Below, piece by piece: positions 38,023 to 49,800 of a DNA stretch of 64,000 nucleotides; position 1 is the first letter of the stretch; every line of letters starts with the position of its first letter. The notes beneath the pieces were generated by a model. It worked only from the letters and a program-made list of their open reading frames with translations, searched no databases and was not told the origin of the DNA. The DNA is taken from contig NC_068562.1 of assembly GCF_022201045.2 (NCBI RefSeq), forward strand, positions 4,340,001 to 4,404,000, given 5' to 3'. The translations under genes were made by a program, and so were the position numbers. This stretch comes from Citrus sinensis. Lineage: Eukaryota > Streptophyta > Magnoliopsida > Sapindales > Rutaceae.

Positions 38023-38641
38023 ACAAAAATCATAAAATTAATATCCTAAAAAATACAAATGGATCCTAAATAAATAAACGAATCAGTTTATTTAACAAAT
38101 CAAATCAAATCAAATTCTCCTTTTTATTAAATGAATCAATTTTTTCAAATGCAAACTTCTTTAATTTTAAAAGATACTTCTTCATTTCTTTTCAAAATAT
38201 GCTTTAGGAAGATATTATTTTGCAAAAGTGATTTGTAAAAAAATTTACCAAATACTAAAATTAATTTATAACTTTTTCATGAGAACTCACATATGATAAC
38301 ATGTCTTAATCTAAATATGATCAAACAATACAAGTTGTAGTCCTCACAAAACTCAAATGATACAAGATAAAAGATAGGTTTTTCTCACTTAATTATTTCT
38401 CTTCTATAAAGACGTCATCACTCAAATGTATAGACAAAGGTAGACAAGTATATTAGAGGAAGGGTGCAATATCTACAAGCTTCCTCTTATTACTCTCTCT
38501 TCTTTGCTTACCATGTCACTCTAACTTCTGATTTAAGCACGTGGATTATTGTTTTATAGGATTTCAATCACTAAGTTCTTCACTCTCAACAATGGCGATT
38601 CCAAAGATATCAAGCTTTTTCACAACCCGTTCCCCAAGTAA

Positions 38642-39013
38642 GGCTCCGTTTGATATAATTTTTTAAGTAAAGCTTATTTAAGTAGAACTTTTACTTCAAA
38701 AAAATTTAGTTGTTTGATTGTCAAAGAGAATTTTTATTAAAATTATAAAATTACTTTAATAGGTAAATTTTTTTAAAACTATTTTATGAAAATAATAAAA
38801 TAAGATTATAAACTAAGTAGAGGATATTTTAGCATTTAAAAAAATTCCATTTATTCTCAAAAACCATAAAATTTAAAATTTAAGCCATAAAATAGTTTTT
38901 TTAATCTTCAAAATGTTTATTAAAAAAATAAAATAACAATAAAAATTTTGATAAATTTAATTAGATTAAATAAGCACTTATAACCATAAAACAAATCATA
39001 CCAAACAAACGCT
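38642..39013. repeat. MITE-like element (family shared with 42.97-43.38 kb)
   Basis: The ends are imperfect inverted repeats: the left CCGTTTGATATAATTT pairs with the right end, which reads GTTTGGTATGATTTG when reverse-complemented. The inner part holds a run related to AAGTGCTTATTTAATC, present in the opposite orientation at 42.97-43.38 kb. It looks like an old non-autonomous DNA transposon just upstream of the EngB-type gene. No clear target duplication. Confidence 0.5.
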
Positions 39014-39295
39014 AAAACAAGTCTTTCTCAACCCCTCATGTATGGTTAATATCTATACACACTTCTAATTATAAAATTTTAATTGCTTTTTGAGTTCACC
39101 TCGGTAAACTCTTGGGTAAACTGTAACGCTAATATTAGTACAAATTACTTGGCAACTGAAAAGCATGGTAAGAACGAGAAGCAAAGGTGGCAGCAATTTC
39201 AATTCATCGCTGGAACGGCGTCGTTTCTGTCTCGGTGCTTAAGTCTGCATAGCCCCAGTGCCCCATCCCAAAACCCCAAGAACTCCCACTGAAAA

Positions 39296-41656
39296 ATGTT
39301 ACTTCGAAATCGTCTGTTCCTTCTCTTCTCAGCTTCACCATCTCCAAAACCATATCCGTTTGCTCTCTCTCTCAAAACCCAGTTGGTGTTCTCCACCCGA
39401 AGCCCGAACCGGAGACCCCATGCGACTTCAGCCTCGAAAACGTCAAAACAATCACAAACCGTATCAGACACGGCCCGGTTCGTTCGGACCGTCCTATTCG
39501 TGCCGCCTGGTGTTGACCCAGACGAGGTAACTGAGGACATGATATTACCCGGATCGAATATTGTAGTAGGACCCTACGCGGGTCATTCCCAGATTAAAGA
39601 AGTCGAGTTTGTGAAAAGCAGTGGTCGGGCTAAGGATTGTCCGAAAGATGACCGACCCGAGTTTGCAATTTTGGGTCGATCCAATGTGGGAAAGTCGTCG
39701 CTTATTAATGCTCTGGTTCGCAAGAAAGAACTTGCACTCACGTCCAAAAAGCCAGGTTTTTTGTTTTGTTGCTTGTTTAATGTACTTTTTTCTTTTTAAC
39801 TGTTCGCTGTAATTAAATTATGAGTTTTACAGGGAAGACTCAGCTGATTAATCATTTTTTGGTGAATAAAAGTTGGTATATAGTGGATTTGCCTGGTTAT
39901 GGGTAAGTTCTTCTGTCTTTGTAAGTAATTTATCAAGTATACTATTTGTGTGTATGCGGAAATATTAAAAAAAAAAAACGTGGGGGTACGAAATAGTTGA
40001 AAGAAAATGGATTTCTCAGGAGTTCTTATAAGCAGTTTTCAGATACAATTTAAAACTAGTTTAATGTCTAAAAACAACAAGAGTATTGCTTTTATATTTT
40101 CCTCTGCTAATTATATCCAAAACTCCATTTAATAATCTAGTTTTGTGAATCTGCTGGGTTGAACTTTCTAGGCTTTCATAGGTTAGATAGGATAGAATTT
40201 CTCTTGTATACTGCCCTTAGTATCTGATCCTAGTTGAAATTGTGTTAAGTGCAGGGAAATTGACCTAACGAAGCATTATTTTCATTGTTGTACTGACTAT
40301 ATCAAAGGTTTCCGATGTTAACTTTTCTGCGATGGAAGACGCGGATTTATCTTTGTCTGAAAGAAGACTATTTTTGAAGCTGTGTAGGTTTCTGTAATAT
40401 ATAAGTGGACATGGTTGGATAGCTGACCGGACGGAGTAAAAATACCATCGACTTTTTCATTTCTGAAAAGCCGAAGAAAATTAATACTTTTCTGCACTCC
40501 ATGAGCATCAATCAATGGAGTTGGGTGTCAAATTTTAAATAATTTTGGATTATTTTGTGATTGTAAGAAACTCTTTGGAAATCTCTGTGACAGTTCTCTT
40601 GATGATATGTTTGGCAGGTCTCTGTTTTATGTCAGTTCATTTGTTACGGCCTTGTTGTTCATTGAGGATGTTCTCTTTCTTATAATTTGCACATCTGGTC
40701 CATTGTCTTATTTCCGTTTTTTCTTCATTAGTATATATTCTTCTGCTTCCGTCATAAAGTTTGAAATTGGCTTGAACTTTGAACCAAGTTTTGTAAACCT
40801 TGGAAGGTGTGTTGTGAAATTGCATGTCTGTGATCTATACCTGGGGTGTCTTTTTCATCAACTATGTTACTGGCAATTGTAGATTAGGGGTTTGTGTGTA
40901 CCTTACATCCTTCTGGAGTTTGTTTGCCTTGTTTGAAAACTCTGTAATCTGTAATTTGGCTTAATAGTTCACTTTAGTTTAACTAAACCTAGTGAAGGCA
41001 TGGATTATTTGTTAGTCACATAATGTTTAGGGGGTGCACTTTGTTTGCAGTTTTGCTAAAGCACCAGATGTTACTCGGATGGATTGGTCCTCATTCACAA
41101 AAGGCTACTTTTTAAATAGAGAATCTTTGGTCGGCGTCCTACTTCTCATCGATGCGAGTGTTCCTCCTCAAAAGATTGATCTAGACTGTGCAAATTGGCT
41201 TGGACGCAACAATGTATGTTGCTCTTTATCTTAAGTTTCATTGATATACAGATTATATTGCTAGCTTACTGAAACAAGGTAGTGGGTATCAATTGGTTCA
41301 ACTGTTAAAACCTCTTGCGGAGGTATAACAGATCTGTGGGTTCAATCTAGTTTACACTAGGGTTGAGGAGGGGTTTGGTTCAATCTACTGAAACAATGTG
41401 AAAATTCAATCTTCTAAGAGTATTTTGATATTTCTGCTTGGTACAGATACCGTTGACTTTTGTTTTCACAAAGTGTGATAAGATGAAGGTGGCAAAAGGA
41501 AGAAGGCCTGATGAGAACATCAAGAGTTTTCAACAGCTGATTAGAGAAAACTACCCTCATCATCCCCCTTGGATCATGACTAGCAGTGTCACTGGTTTGG
41601 GAAGAGATGAGCTTCTTTTGCATATGTCACAGCTTCGGAACTACTGGGATCAATAG
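39296..41656 (+). CDS. EngB/YihA-type GTP-binding protein, probably organellar, four exons, 300 aa
   Basis: Bacterial EngB (YsxC/YihA) is an essential GTPase in large ribosomal subunit assembly; plant relatives are thought to act in chloroplast or mitochondrial ribosome biogenesis. Exons: 39296-39755, 39833-39902, 41051-41213, 41447-41656; GT-AG, phases close. The first 60 or so residues are Ser/Arg-rich, poor in acids and hydrophobic at the very start, like a transit peptide. G motifs: G1 GRSNVGKSS (127-135), the following TSKKPGKTQLIN switch region characteristic of EngB, G3 DLPGYG (172-177), G4 TKCDK (239-243), G5 around TSS (276-278). About 120 residues precede G1, longer than in bacteria, as expected with a transit peptide. 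The small second exon carries most of switch I to G3. A SINE-like insertion sits in intron 3. Chloroplast versus mitochondrion cannot be settled by eye. Confidence 0.93.
41281..41385 (+). mobile_element. Short SINE-like insertion in the EngB-gene intron 3
   Basis: About 105 bp is bracketed by a 14-bp direct repeat with one mismatch, TACTGAAACAA-G/T-GT (41267-41280 and 41386-41399). Inside, GTATCAATTGGTTCAACTG and, about 40 bp later, GGGTTCAATCT resemble the A and B boxes of a tRNA promoter. Size, flanking repeat and the tRNA-like head fit a tRNA-derived SINE; there is no clear poly-A tail. Confidence 0.65.
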
Positions 41657-42964
41657 TAGCAGAGTCAACCCTCATGTAACTGAATTTGAAATAGTACATG
41701 AACACATAGGTTTTCTATCTGAATTGCCTTTTATTTCTCCTGTTTCCCTGATTTCAAGGCAAATTCATGAACTTGTTTGAATCCTACCAAAATGCGGAAA
41801 ATGACTTGTACAGTGATTCTGAGTATATATAAATATAGATGAACCATATTTTATGGCTTACAGTATTATTCTTATTCCATATGCTTTCTAGGGCCCAATA
41901 TTCTGTGGGTTTTGGAGATTTATGAATCTGCAGATTAATCATGCTGCAAGCAAAACTGAAAATTTTAGTCAATAAAGTAACTCCTTGGACCATATCATAG
42001 TCATCGGCAAATACAAAGAAATTAAATGCATTGTCTCAGGTCAAGTCTACTACTTTTTCCAGTTTTACTACACGTCCAAGCAGGAATTGTGCAATAGATA
42101 TTTCAGGGCAGACAAATCTTCAATGTTGATTATTAAGTTTTTTGTACTTGCTAATTGTAGTGTGAATGTCTGTGATGGTATGTCGGGTCAGGTTATTAGC
42201 AGTATGGATGTGGGATGGTGGCGTTACAGCCACAGGTGTATGGAGTTGTGTTTTTGGTGTTCCTAAAAATACGTTTAATACTTTATCGGTTGAGGGATTC
42301 ATAAATGGATTGGTTGCTAGTTGTTTATTTTGTTGGTGTATTGGAGATATTGATTATTACATTAATGAGCGTAGTTGGTAGATTGGTATATTGGAGATTT
42401 GCTTTATTTTATACATACAGAATAATTAATTATCATGTCGAAAGTATCCAAGACAATTGTATATGTCTACCTCACAAGTTTCAAGATGAAAATCCCGATG
42501 CTTAAGGTGACGAATTTACCACCTTCATCCTTTGAGGCTCGGATATGAATAGTAAGCAGCTAAAGGAACAAGACGGTGACCACAATAAACGAAGATCCCG
42601 TTTAGCACCGTAACTTTTTAAGCTACAAATGCTATATGAGAAAAGGTTGTGGATATAAAATAGACATAAAATAAAAATTAATGTAGTTAATATAAGTTTT
42701 GAGTAATAATTTTTAAAAATAGCAAAGATAATAAGACACCATAAGTTTTTTTTTTTTAATCTTACAAGTATAGAATTAAATTAAATTAACTTTTAAGTCA
42801 CAATAGGGACGGTAGTATTTACCAAAATTTTTCATATATTTTAATGTTATAACTTAAAAAGTAAGAGATCATGTGACTTAGTGACAGTAGTATTTTTGAA
42901 AATTTACCAAATATTTTAATGTTATAGCATTAAAAAAAAGAAAAAAAAGATAGCATGTAATTTA

Positions 42965-43383
42965 GTACATGTTTGGTATGACTTATCTAATGGTCATAAG
43001 TGCTTATTTAATCTCATAAGCTATCAAAATTTTGTTGTTATTTGGTTGATTTTTTAGTAGAGTTTTTGAAATTTAAATAAGTTATTTTACCTCTATAAGA
43101 AAAAACTCAAATTTTGGGTTTTTAGAAGTTGAAGTTTAATTTTTTTTTTAAATGTTAGAATACCTAATATATCCTCCACTTATTTGACAATCTTATTTTA
43201 TTCTTTTTATAATATAATTTTAAAAAACTTACCTATTAAAGTAATTTTATAATTTTTAATAAAAGCTATCATTGATAACCAAACAATTAAAATCTTTTGG
43301 GTAAAAGCTTTATTTGTAAAAACTCTACTAATAAAAGCTATATTTAAATAAACTTTACTCGAAAAGTTGCACCAAACATAGCC
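42965..43383. repeat. MITE-like element, second copy, opposite orientation
   Basis: The left end ATGTTTGGTATGACTTAT and the right end, reverse-complemented ATGTTTGGTGCAACTTTT, are inverted repeats. The interior matches the element at 38.64-39.01 kb in reverse orientation (CATAAGTGCTTATTTAATC). Further diverged pieces follow at 43.39-43.75 kb and 44.69-44.88 kb. Family type not assigned. Confidence 0.6.
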
Positions 43384-43754
43384 TTAGTGTCTGATTAGTA
43401 TGAGTTATTAAATGGTTATAATTGTCTATTTAATCCTGTAAATTCTTTTTAAATTTCACGTTGTTATTTGTTTGTTTTTTAAGTATAGCTTTTGAAAATT
43501 AAATAAGTTATTTTCCTTTTACTAGCAAAAGCTCAAATTTTCAGTTGAGATTGAAAAGCTCAAATTTTAACATTTTATGAGGATAGGTTGAAAACCTTTT
43601 TTTAAAAATATTATAATTTCTAAAATCTTATTTACTTATTTGACAATTTTATTTGATTCTTTCATAAAGTAACTTTGAGAAACTTGTTAATTAAAATAAT
43701 TTTACAATTCTAATAAAAGTTGTTATTAGCAATCAAACAACTATTTTTTTTTTT

Positions 43755-44675
43755 AGTGGAGCTATTGGCACCCCTCTTACATCTTATAAAAACCTTGCTA
43801 TTAAGCGTACCCCATTTAATAATATTAGAAAATTCATCATAACTATTAACACCCTCTTTAATTCAAAAAATATCATTATTTCAGTTATTCTAAATAACTT
43901 TCTCTCTCTTAAAATTTGAAATACAGGTATCTTGTTTCTCGTTCTCTTTCCATCAGTCTTCTCATCTTTAATTTCAATCAAATGTACATTTTAATTTAGA
44001 GTTTAAAACTAATCCTTAAGGAAATGATTGACTTATAAGAAAACTATTAAAAAAGAGAGAAAGAGAGAGATTGTTCTTGATGTTTATGCACTGACAATTG
44101 GGTAATCATGATTCATGAGGTGTTGCAAATAAAACATTTTTGCTTCTGTGGCAGTTATTGTCGTGTAAACTAGGATAACCTACAAGTTTACAATTTTCAA
44201 CTTTAATTGATGTGTTTCTTTCCTTCTTAATTCCTTTCTTTAATAAAATTAAATTCATCAGGACTACAACAAAAAATGAATAATAGAACAAATTCATCTC
44301 AAAATTCTTAAAGCCAAACTCTTATTTTTGGATGTCCATGAACCAATTTCTCAAGAGTGAATTGTAGATATCCTTACAAAATTTGTATGTATTTGACTTC
44401 AAAAAACTTTTTGTTGGTTGCTAATTCTTAAGCTATTTGTATTCATCCGATCTTGAAATTAGCAAGAGATTATAATAATACAGTAGCATAACAGGATTGA
44501 TGATGAATACAAAAGTGTTGGCCGAAAAAAGAAAAGGTAAATTTTGCAAGAGTGGTGTAAAGAATTGGTGGAAAGAGAAATAATAATAGGTTTAATTTTT
44601 TTTAAATGTCCTTTAATGTAATTTTATCTTGAAGGTGTTTAATTAGAACAATAAAGGGGTGCTAATAGCTCAACT
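43755..44675. mobile_element. Inverted-repeat element, 0.92 kb, inserted between MITE fragments
   Basis: The left end AGTGGAGCTATTGGCACCCC and the right end, reverse-complemented AGTTGAGCTATTAGCACCCC, match at 18 of 20 positions, and similarity continues a few bases inward. Both flanks are T runs (CTATTT... and CTTTTT...), so the target duplication cannot be measured. The interior is AT-rich and non-coding. Sequence on both sides belongs to the older MITE-like family of 42.97-43.38 kb, which suggests nesting. Confidence 0.65.
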
Positions 44676-44901
44676 CTTTTTTTTTTTTTTTGATGAAAAC
44701 TTTGCTTATTTTATAATCTTATTTCATCCCTTTCATAATAACTTTAGAAAACTTTCTCTTATTAACAACTAGACAAAGAAAAATTTTTTAGTGAAAACTT
44801 TACTTGTAAAGGTTTTTCTAATAAAATATCTAATTAAAAAAAATTATTTGAAAAGTTATAACAAACGGAGTCTTACATAAGGAGATTAATTTCTAAAGTT
44901 A

Positions 44902-45101
44902 ATTTTTTTTGGTATATTAAACCATCTGATATTCGAAAATCACATTAGGGCTCGACTAATCCAGATTCGAGCCGGATAGGACCACTAGGGCGGTAAAACT
45001 CTCCCAATAAGTATTTAATACAGCTGCATTCCCAAGTCTCGAACCGAAAACCTTAGTTAAGATAGAACAACCCTTTACCAGCTGATCTACGCGCTTGTTG
45101 G
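44902..45101 (-). mobile_element. tRNA-derived SINE, copy 1
   Basis: Read on the minus strand, the head contains an A box (TAGATCAGCTGG) and, about 40 bp later, a B box (GGTTCGAGACT), as in a pol III promoter from a tRNA. The other end runs into a short A tract (T tract on the plus strand). A 10-bp flanking direct repeat with one mismatch, TCTAAAG-T/C-TA (44892-44901 and 45102-45111), is typical of LINE-driven insertion. A second copy lies at 46.65 kb. Confidence 0.85.
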
Positions 45102-45399
45102 TCTAAAGCTACTTCTTAATTATCTGTTTGGCCTCATGCAACTCTCTCTCTCTCTCTCCATGTTTTATATACATACATACATACAATAATTATTGAAAAT
45201 GAAGCAATAATTCAAAAGTCATAATTTCGAACATAATGCTGAATAAATTAAAAGTTGTGAAGTCAATACAATCCAATGTTGTCTTGCACAAATTGATCGA
45301 GGTGACGGAGATCAACCACTTTTATTGTAGGAAGTAAAAAAGAAAAGAAAAAAGAAATGAAATCCCGAAGGGGATCTGAAACTAAAGAACTACTCTCAG

Positions 45400-45984
45400 C
45401 TACAAAGTGGAAAGACTTGCAGGACTCAGGAGAGGATAAGAAAACCAATTATAAGAGGATGGCGACAAGCTCAGCCCCAGTGAATTGGATGCTATTCCAC
45501 AATCTGATAACTTCTGAGGTTTGGCATCCGATGATGATACTTCTGACATCAAATCCTTGTACAAAGCAGAGAATGGAGACTTCGCTGGTGAAGGAAGCAG
45601 CTGTTGGGGTGCAAACTCTCCACCACAAAATGAAAATGGGCTTCGGGAACTGGAAACATTAATCGGTGGGGGTGCCACGCTTTTCAGGCGCTGAGACTGC
45701 GGCTGCTGGCTCTCACTCTCATTCTCATATGCACATGCACCTGTCAGCTTCTGTACCAAGTCCCTGAAGTTTACAGGATCCACTTTGTACACTTTTGGTC
45801 GTGTCGGTGGCAGCGGTGCTATTGGCTTCTTCACTGTCTTTAACGGGGATTTACGAACCGAATGAAGCGACGATTGATAAGAAGAGTTTGCTGTTGTTAC
45901 CGCTTTCACACCCCTAATTGCTTCTTCTTTGTTCCCGATCATGTATGCTGCTGCTGTTGATGAAGACGAAGTATGAGCTTCCAT
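45400..45984 (-). CDS. VQ-motif protein, intronless, 194 aa
   Basis: VQ proteins are small, mostly nuclear plant cofactors that bind WRKY factors and tune their DNA binding in defence, stress and development. The signature FxxxVQxLTG is present as FRDLVQKLTG (residues 73-82), preceded by a basic and Pro-rich stretch (KTVKKPIAPLPPTRPKVYKVDP). The rest is Ser-rich with SPFSFCGG and ends NWFSYPLLSPASLSTL, a tail seen in several VQ proteins. The lack of introns is usual for the family. Which VQ number it matches is not certain. A TATA-like TTTATATAG lies about 65 bp upstream (46046-46054), and W-boxes occur further up. Confidence 0.93.
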   Translation of the reverse strand: MEAHTSSSSTAAAYMIGNKEEAIRGVKAVTTANSSYQSSLHSVRKSPLKTVKKPIAPLPPTRPKVYKVDPVNFRDLVQKLTGACAYENESESQQPQSQRLKSVAPPPINVSSSRSPFSFCGGEFAPQQLLPSPAKSPFSALYKDLMSEVSSSDAKPQKLSDCGIASNSLGLSLSPSSYNWFSYPLLSPASLSTL

Positions 45985-46194
45985 GTTAGTAATTAATAAG
46001 TAAATATGAGCATATGCATGTGATTCCTAATGGACTTGGACTTTGTTTATATAGAAACAGCTAACGCAGAGATATTAATGCAACCGTTGAGAAGGCAAGG
46101 CAACCCATAAATTTAAATATCAGTTTTTTTTATTTTTAATTAAAAATTGAGACCGGCCGCCACAGAGGTGACTGCTGACATGGTACAACAGCGT

Positions 46195-46612
46195 AGTCAA
46201 AGTGCTCAATTTTTGACCAATTTTGTTGATGAACAATAAAAAATAGGGTCCCATCCGGATTATTACCCTATAGTCGCCACAGCTAGTGCGCTTCATTATT
46301 AATTCGTATTCCCTTCGGTCATCGCTTTGGTAATGCGTGCAGGTGCTATAGCCGCCTCCTAACAGCGACACAATCCAACTCATGCAATTTATGATAAATG
46401 TCACAACTCGTTGTGGGCCCTTTGACCGAGCAAACGCAACTGAACGTTAATTAGCTACCAGATTTCATTATTACGATAACAAAAACCATTTTCTATTTGC
46501 TTCCCATTGCAGTGCATGCAAAACCTTTTTTATTTGCTTGCATTTCATTTAATTAAGCTACGATGTGTGTAAAACTTCAAGGATTTTTCTGGATCTGAAG
46601 GGTCAAAGTCAA
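46195..46612. promoter_or_regulatory. Cluster of five W-box elements upstream of the VQ gene
   Basis: TTGAC[C/T] occurs at 46195-46200 (as AGTCAA), 46213-46218, 46422-46427, 46601-46606 (as GGTCAA) and 46607-46612 (as AGTCAA), 210-630 bp upstream of the start codon; the last two are adjacent. W-boxes bind WRKY factors, the partners of VQ proteins, so feedback control is plausible. Binding is inferred. Confidence 0.5.
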
Positions 46613-46650
46613 ACAGAACTGAAAAAAAGAAAGAATTCTTGCAATATATT

Positions 46651-46845
46651 TTTCGGTGTATTAAATCATCCGGTATCCGAACACCACATTGGGCCCCGAC
46701 TAATCCAGCTTCGAGCCGGGTAGGATCACTAGGGCGTCAAAGCTCTCCCAATAAGTATTTAACGCAGCTACATTCTCAAGTCTCGAACCGAGGACCTTGA
46801 TTAAGATAGAACAACCACATGTCACTTGATCTACGCGTTTATTTG
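46651..46845 (-). mobile_element. tRNA-derived SINE, copy 2
   Basis: Aligns along its whole length with the SINE at 44.90-45.10 kb (shared ACTAATCCAG, TTCGAGCCGG, CTCCCAATAAGTATTTAA, TCTCGAACCGA, AAGATAGAACAACC) in the same orientation. The flanking direct repeat, TGCA-A/G-TATATT (46640-46650 and 46846-46856), differs from that of copy 1, so this is an independent insertion. The B box on the minus strand reads GGTTCGAGACT. Confidence 0.85.
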
Positions 46846-49800
46846 TGCAGTATATTCATTTTCAGAGCAAATGCTAATTTAGATCATTTTGTAGTTTGGT
46901 CTAATATCGGACAAGTCTATTCAATCGATTGTTATCTTGGATCCATCCAATTCAATTTGTTATCATTGATCATATGATAAACACTACCATTTGTTTTTGC
47001 TCTTTTTATTTTTCTCTGCAGCTGTCTCAATCAATCAAAAAAAAAAAAGGAAAATTCAACACGTGAATAATTCCTTCTCTCGGAAACCCTAGCTTCAATC
47101 AAGCATTTTATATGCCACTGGAGCTTATGGCCCAGTGCTTGTCCTACTCACACCTCCAAATTCTCTGCGGGACTAATCTCATTTTCTTTCTTAAAAATTC
47201 GGGTTAGGATAGATGTTTTCTCAAATATTATTACGAGTAAATTTTGAACTAATGTTCGTTTAATAGATCTTTAAGACTATAAGTTATACTACAAAAGAAA
47301 AAAGACTATAAGTATATATATATACTTAGACTCTTAATAAACTCCCAGATTTAATATATCCACTTATTATTGATGTAACACAACAATTTTTATGCCAAGA
47401 AGTTATTTAACTCAATAAGCTCTGAAAGCAGTATTAAAAAGAAAAAAGTGAACACTAACGTCTAATGTGTTATAGACTATTGGAGCAATGGTAGCAGCTG
47501 TCACCCATACAAGTAATTTATCTATTGTAGTCGCCGCCTACTTATGACAAAATTTTTCATGGGTTTGGGGTCTCGCGGGGGTCCACCTTAAATGTTGTGA
47601 ATTTTAAATAATTTTTGAGAAATTGAGAAAAAATAATCCCAAATTTTTAATATGATGGGATTTAGTTTTGCACTCCTCACCACGCTCCCACCTCAATCCT
47701 CATTATATATAAATATTTTTCTAATTTTTATTGAATAATTTTTATTTCATCAATTACTGTGTTGGCTAATAAATATTCTTTTTATTTTTACTTGATATAA
47801 ATGGGTTATAATTAAAAAAAAACCCTACAATATAATTTTTATTCAACTCTAAAATATTATTATGTTTTTTTTTTCTCTCTTAAGATACCGCTCTTTTTAA
47901 ATATTTTTTAATTTTGATATTATTTTAAATATTTGAATTTTTTTAAAAATAATTTAAATATTTTATAATATAGTATTAATTTTATTTAAGTCTTTAATTT
48001 TTAATTTATTAAAATTATATATTTATATTTATTATAAAATAAATAAATAAATAATGAGGAGGAAACGGGGATCTCTATGCGAGTATTTTTTATTTTCACC
48101 TTATTAAATTTATTAAGAAATGAGATGGAGAATGAAAATAAAATTTTTAATGGCGGTGGAGAATTAAATAGGCCTTTCTCGTTGCCATCACTATCGCCGC
48201 CTTAAGCCAACAACACCTGTCTCATTATCTTGCTATTTGCGTCAGTTTATCAAATTAAGAAAACATTCATCATTTTCTACTTTACTACAGTCTTTGCATT
48301 TCAGTTGAATGAGTAAAAGTTACGACTTTCAGTACACGCACGCACGCACGCCAATTATTTGTCTTTTTGTACTGCCTGTTGTCCTCGTCGAGAATCCGTC
48401 GGAAACACTCTGCATTTACAAACTTTTTAACAAGTTTTATGTGAAATATGATCTAGAAAATAAACAAATAAATATGCTCACAGCCTAAGAGATCTTTAAC
48501 ATGCATGATTTCAAAACTTAGAATGGGTTTGTTTTTTACTCCTTCTAAAAAATAAATTTTGACTTCATGAAGCAGCTTTCACCTCATTCATTTTTCTTTA
48601 TAAAATTTGGGCCTTTGCTTTTTTGGTTTATGATCAAATCTAGTCATGATGGGATAATTTTGATAGAATTCAGTAAATCTACAAGAAGTTGTATTCCAAG
48701 CTTTAAAATAAAGAGAGAGAGAGAGAGAGAGAGAAATTGCAATCCCAAAAGATGAAAAAAGTTGCTGTTGGCGAGAGGGAAAAAAAGTTACATAAGTTGT
48801 AACTCAACATAACTCAATATATTATTATAATCCAAATTTAATGGTCATTTGGACTTGTAGACCTCAGTCCATGGGTATTCTTGATTCTCTCTTGGGTAGA
48901 TAAATATTTCTTTGTATATAAGTTAGAAGTAAATTTTTTATTTTAATAAATGATAGATTTCTGAACGGTATTATACTGTTTGTAATTTAAAGATTATAAA
49001 AATATACGGAAATCGTATAAGCATTAAAAAAAAATCCGGATTTTAATGAAGGGGCATATAATTATTTGTCGTTCAATTCAACAATTTTAAAAAATTAGAC
49101 GACTGGTGACCGGTCAATTTATTGGCAGCTCGGCGCTGTTTAATATTTGTGACGTACAAAACAGTGTGAAATGCTTTCTACAAAATTGCACATCTCATTT
49201 ATGTTTCTTAAATAATCCCACGAGCCAACGACGTTTACACGTGTGTCACGCATAGCGGCTCCGATATCTCGTAAACCAATCGCTCTCTCCGGAAATGTAG
49301 ACTCGGTTTTTCATTATTTCGCTTTTCAATCATCGGATCTGAGGATGAATTCTTTGACCCCAAATGCCCTTTTGTTCAAAAAAATCTGCTCGGATTTTCA
49401 GGTCCAGCTGGACTACTTCTAGAAAGTCCCGAAGCACCTTAAAAATCCCAGTTATTGTTTTTAGCTTTTAAAGATGCCAAATCATTTTTCAATCCAAGAC
49501 TTCCAAATCAGCTTTACTGAGTACTAACCTTTCACACGAGTTCAAAAATTTAAGGGACGCGACTTTTTGTTTCAATATTTTTTCAAAGGGTCGGTAACGG
49601 TCCTTTTCAAGGTAGAATATTTTTTTTCATAATTATAAAATTATAATTATAATAATTTTATTATTATTTATTATTTTACGCGTGTGATTATGACTCATAC
49701 TTTATCTTAAATAAGTTTTAAGACAGCCATAGTTTAAAAGCTAATTGAAGCGTTCCAACCAGACAATTTTATTATTATTTTTTAAATAAATTTTGTTGTA

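Larger units (their letters stand above)
36542..39295. other. Intergenic region between divergent genes, rich in elements
   Basis: Lies between the BSD-domain gene (-) and the EngB-type gene (+). It holds a GC-rich segment with repeated GAGCTC/GGGC motifs (36.79-36.96 kb), a hAT-like element (37.25-38.02 kb), a short match to the 1.86/16.70 kb element (38.22-38.29 kb) and a MITE-like element (38.64-39.01 kb). No gene is recognised. Confidence 0.65.
41657..45399. other. Intergenic region with nested MITE-like elements and a SINE
   Basis: No gene is recognised. It contains the EngB-gene 3' flank, a MITE-like element at 42.97-43.38 kb, related fragments at 43.39-43.75 and 44.69-44.88 kb, a 0.92-kb inverted-repeat element between those fragments, and a SINE at 44.90-45.10 kb. 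The last part is probably 3' UTR of the VQ gene. Confidence 0.65.

Noticed and set aside
46120-46404. Minus-strand open frame of 94 codons upstream of the VQ gene
   Set aside because: It lies over the VQ promoter and W-boxes and has no family signature.
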